Source of the DNA: Pseudomonadota bacterium
Lineage (GTDB): Bacteria > Pseudomonadota > Alphaproteobacteria > Micropepsales > Micropepsaceae
Assembly: GCA_025360685.1 (NCBI GenBank)
Contig: JANYBR010000485.1
Location: 1 to 6,253 of the forward strand
Direction: 5' to 3'
DNA length: 6,253 nt
Part shown: in pieces, positions 5,442 through 6,253 of the stretch
How the letters are laid out: each line of letters starts with the position of its first letter
How positions within the stretch are numbered: the first letter of the stretch is position 1
Program-made: the position numbers and the translations under genes
Notes under the pieces: generated by a model
The model's input: the letters and a program-made list of their open reading frames with translations, nothing else
Databases searched by the model: none
Told to the model about the DNA's origin: nothing

Positions 5442-6200
5442 ATGACGGGTAACCAAAACACTGGCAAGCGTACTCGCTTCGCGATATTTGCAATAATTCT
5501 TGTCGTTCTGCTGGGTCTTGGCCTGCCGCTCCTGGCCGCCGGGATGGAACAGTGGCTAAGCCATCGCTTTCCGCTGCCTTCCATGACCGGGCCAACCTTG
5601 CCATGGCTCTACGCGCAGCACGCCCTCCAGACACTGCTGGCTCTCGTCGCCATCTTCGTCATCAAGCGGTTCATGCCGTTCGATGCCGGCCTGCGCTGGC
5701 CGCAGGAGAAGACGTACATCGGGCCCGCGATCCTGTGGGGGATCTTTTTCGGGGTGCTGATGACGCTCGTCGACTACGCGCCCGACCTGATCGCGCACCA
5801 CCCGATGGACCTCGGCTTTGCCGTTACGCCGCACAGCATGATCGGCTGGACATTCTTCGAAGGCATCTATGTCGGTCCGACCGAAGAGATACTCTTCCGC
5901 TCGCTTCTGGTCGGCTTTCTCATCGCCGCCATGCCGGGAAAAGTCCGCCTGGGCCGCTACGACATGAGCTGGGGTGGGGTCATCGTCGCGCTCACCTTCG
6001 CCTTGGCGCACGCCACCAACTTCATCAATCATCCGGCCTGGGCAGCTGCCGGACAGCAGGTCTACGCGTTCGCACTTGGCATCCTCTATGCCTATTGGTT
6101 CGAGAAATCGCGCAGCATCGTCGCGCCGATCATTGGCCACAATGTCGGCGGCGTTACAGAATACGCGATCTGCTTCGTGCTTATCGCGTTGTGGAGCTGA
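5442..6200 (+). CDS. CPBP-family intramembrane metalloprotease (CAAX protease/Abi type)
   Basis: This 252-residue inner-membrane protein begins with a short basic stretch and a strongly hydrophobic helix (13-34), with further membrane segments to the C-terminus. The family's first motif EExxxR is present as Glu148, Glu149 and Arg153 in GPTEEILFRSLL. The second, FxxxH, is Phe186 to His190 in TFALAHATNF. The third conserved His is His233 in IIGHNVGGV, where the Asn usually four residues later is Gly, although an Asn follows the His directly. The two Glu and the two His are expected to hold the catalytic metal, so activity is plausible. Such proteins process prenylated or other membrane substrates, confer bacteriocin self-immunity, or have unknown roles; none is indicated here. 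It starts 8 bases after the AraC gene without a good ribosome site of its own, so it is probably co-transcribed and coupled. Confidence 0.88.
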   Translation: MTGNQNTGKRTRFAIFAIILVVLLGLGLPLLAAGMEQWLSHRFPLPSMTGPTLPWLYAQHALQTLLALVAIFVIKRFMPFDAGLRWPQEKTYIGPAILWGIFFGVLMTLVDYAPDLIAHHPMDLGFAVTPHSMIGWTFFEGIYVGPTEEILFRSLLVGFLIAAMPGKVRLGRYDMSWGGVIVALTFALAHATNFINHPAWAAAGQQVYAFALGILYAYWFEKSRSIVAPIIGHNVGGVTEYAICFVLIALWS

Positions 6201-6252
6201 CCAAACCGAACGCGTCGGCCAGAAGTTCGTAGGACCGAAGCCGCGACGCGTA
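6181..6252 (-). CDS. Possible 3' end of a convergent gene, cut by the window edge
   Basis: The minus strand is open from the edge to a TAA at 6183-6181, giving 23 residues ending in YELLADAFGLVSSTTR. Seventeen of the 23 codons end in G or C, and the stretch could form an amphipathic helix near a protein C-terminus. It would overlap the last 20 bases of the protease gene tail to tail. The piece is too short to identify, and an open frame of this length is not proof of a gene in GC-rich DNA. Confidence 0.3.
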   Translation of the reverse strand, partial: YASRLRSYELLADAFGLVSSTTR

Positions 6253-6253
6253 G

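Noticed and set aside
1..6253. Mobile element, CRISPR array, tRNA, rRNA or defence system
   Set aside because: No transposase, integrase, terminal repeats, spaced direct repeats or RNA gene signatures were seen. The CPBP gene alone is not evidence for an abortive-infection system.

Overview
The window is GC-rich, densely packed bacterial DNA with third-codon positions biased to G/C. Gene content and style suggest a Gram-negative proteobacterium, most likely an alphaproteobacterium. This placement is inference; no rRNA or marker gene is present. Seven complete genes form two divergent blocks around one 116-base control region (3335-3450). A possible eighth gene is cut by the right edge.

The left block (minus strand, transcribed from 3334 towards 1) holds, in order, pnuC (uptake of nicotinamide riboside), a stand-alone NadR-type ribosylnicotinamide kinase, a membrane acyltransferase-3 protein and an MFE-2-like short-chain dehydrogenase. 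The first three are translationally coupled. The kinase most likely starts at a TTG that overlaps the pnuC stop codon, and the acyltransferase ATG overlaps the kinase TGA. A perfect 6-bp hairpin covers the likely Shine-Dalgarno of the acyltransferase. PnuC works by facilitated diffusion, so the adjacent kinase would trap the imported riboside as NMN for NAD synthesis. The dehydrogenase sits 58 bases further on and may have its own weak promoter.

The right block (plus strand, 3451 to 6200) holds a concentrative nucleoside transporter (CNT family), an AraC-family regulator starting at or within a few bases of the transporter's stop, and a CPBP/CAAX-type intramembrane protease. The transporter keeps the likely ribose-contacting residues of the family but has Met-Val where the structurally studied members have Gln-Thr facing the base. 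That fits a non-standard base such as nicotinamide, but this is a hypothesis.

The control region contains a good sigma-70 promoter for pnuC (ATGACA, 17-base spacer, TAGAAT). A perfect 5-1-5 palindrome sits on its -35 element, and there are two further inverted repeats. The pnuC leader would be only about 18 bases, which argues against a riboswitch. The window therefore reads as a salvage locus for nicotinamide riboside and nucleosides with a candidate local regulator, plus an acyltransferase and a protease of unexplained role. No mobile element, CRISPR array, tRNA or rRNA was seen.
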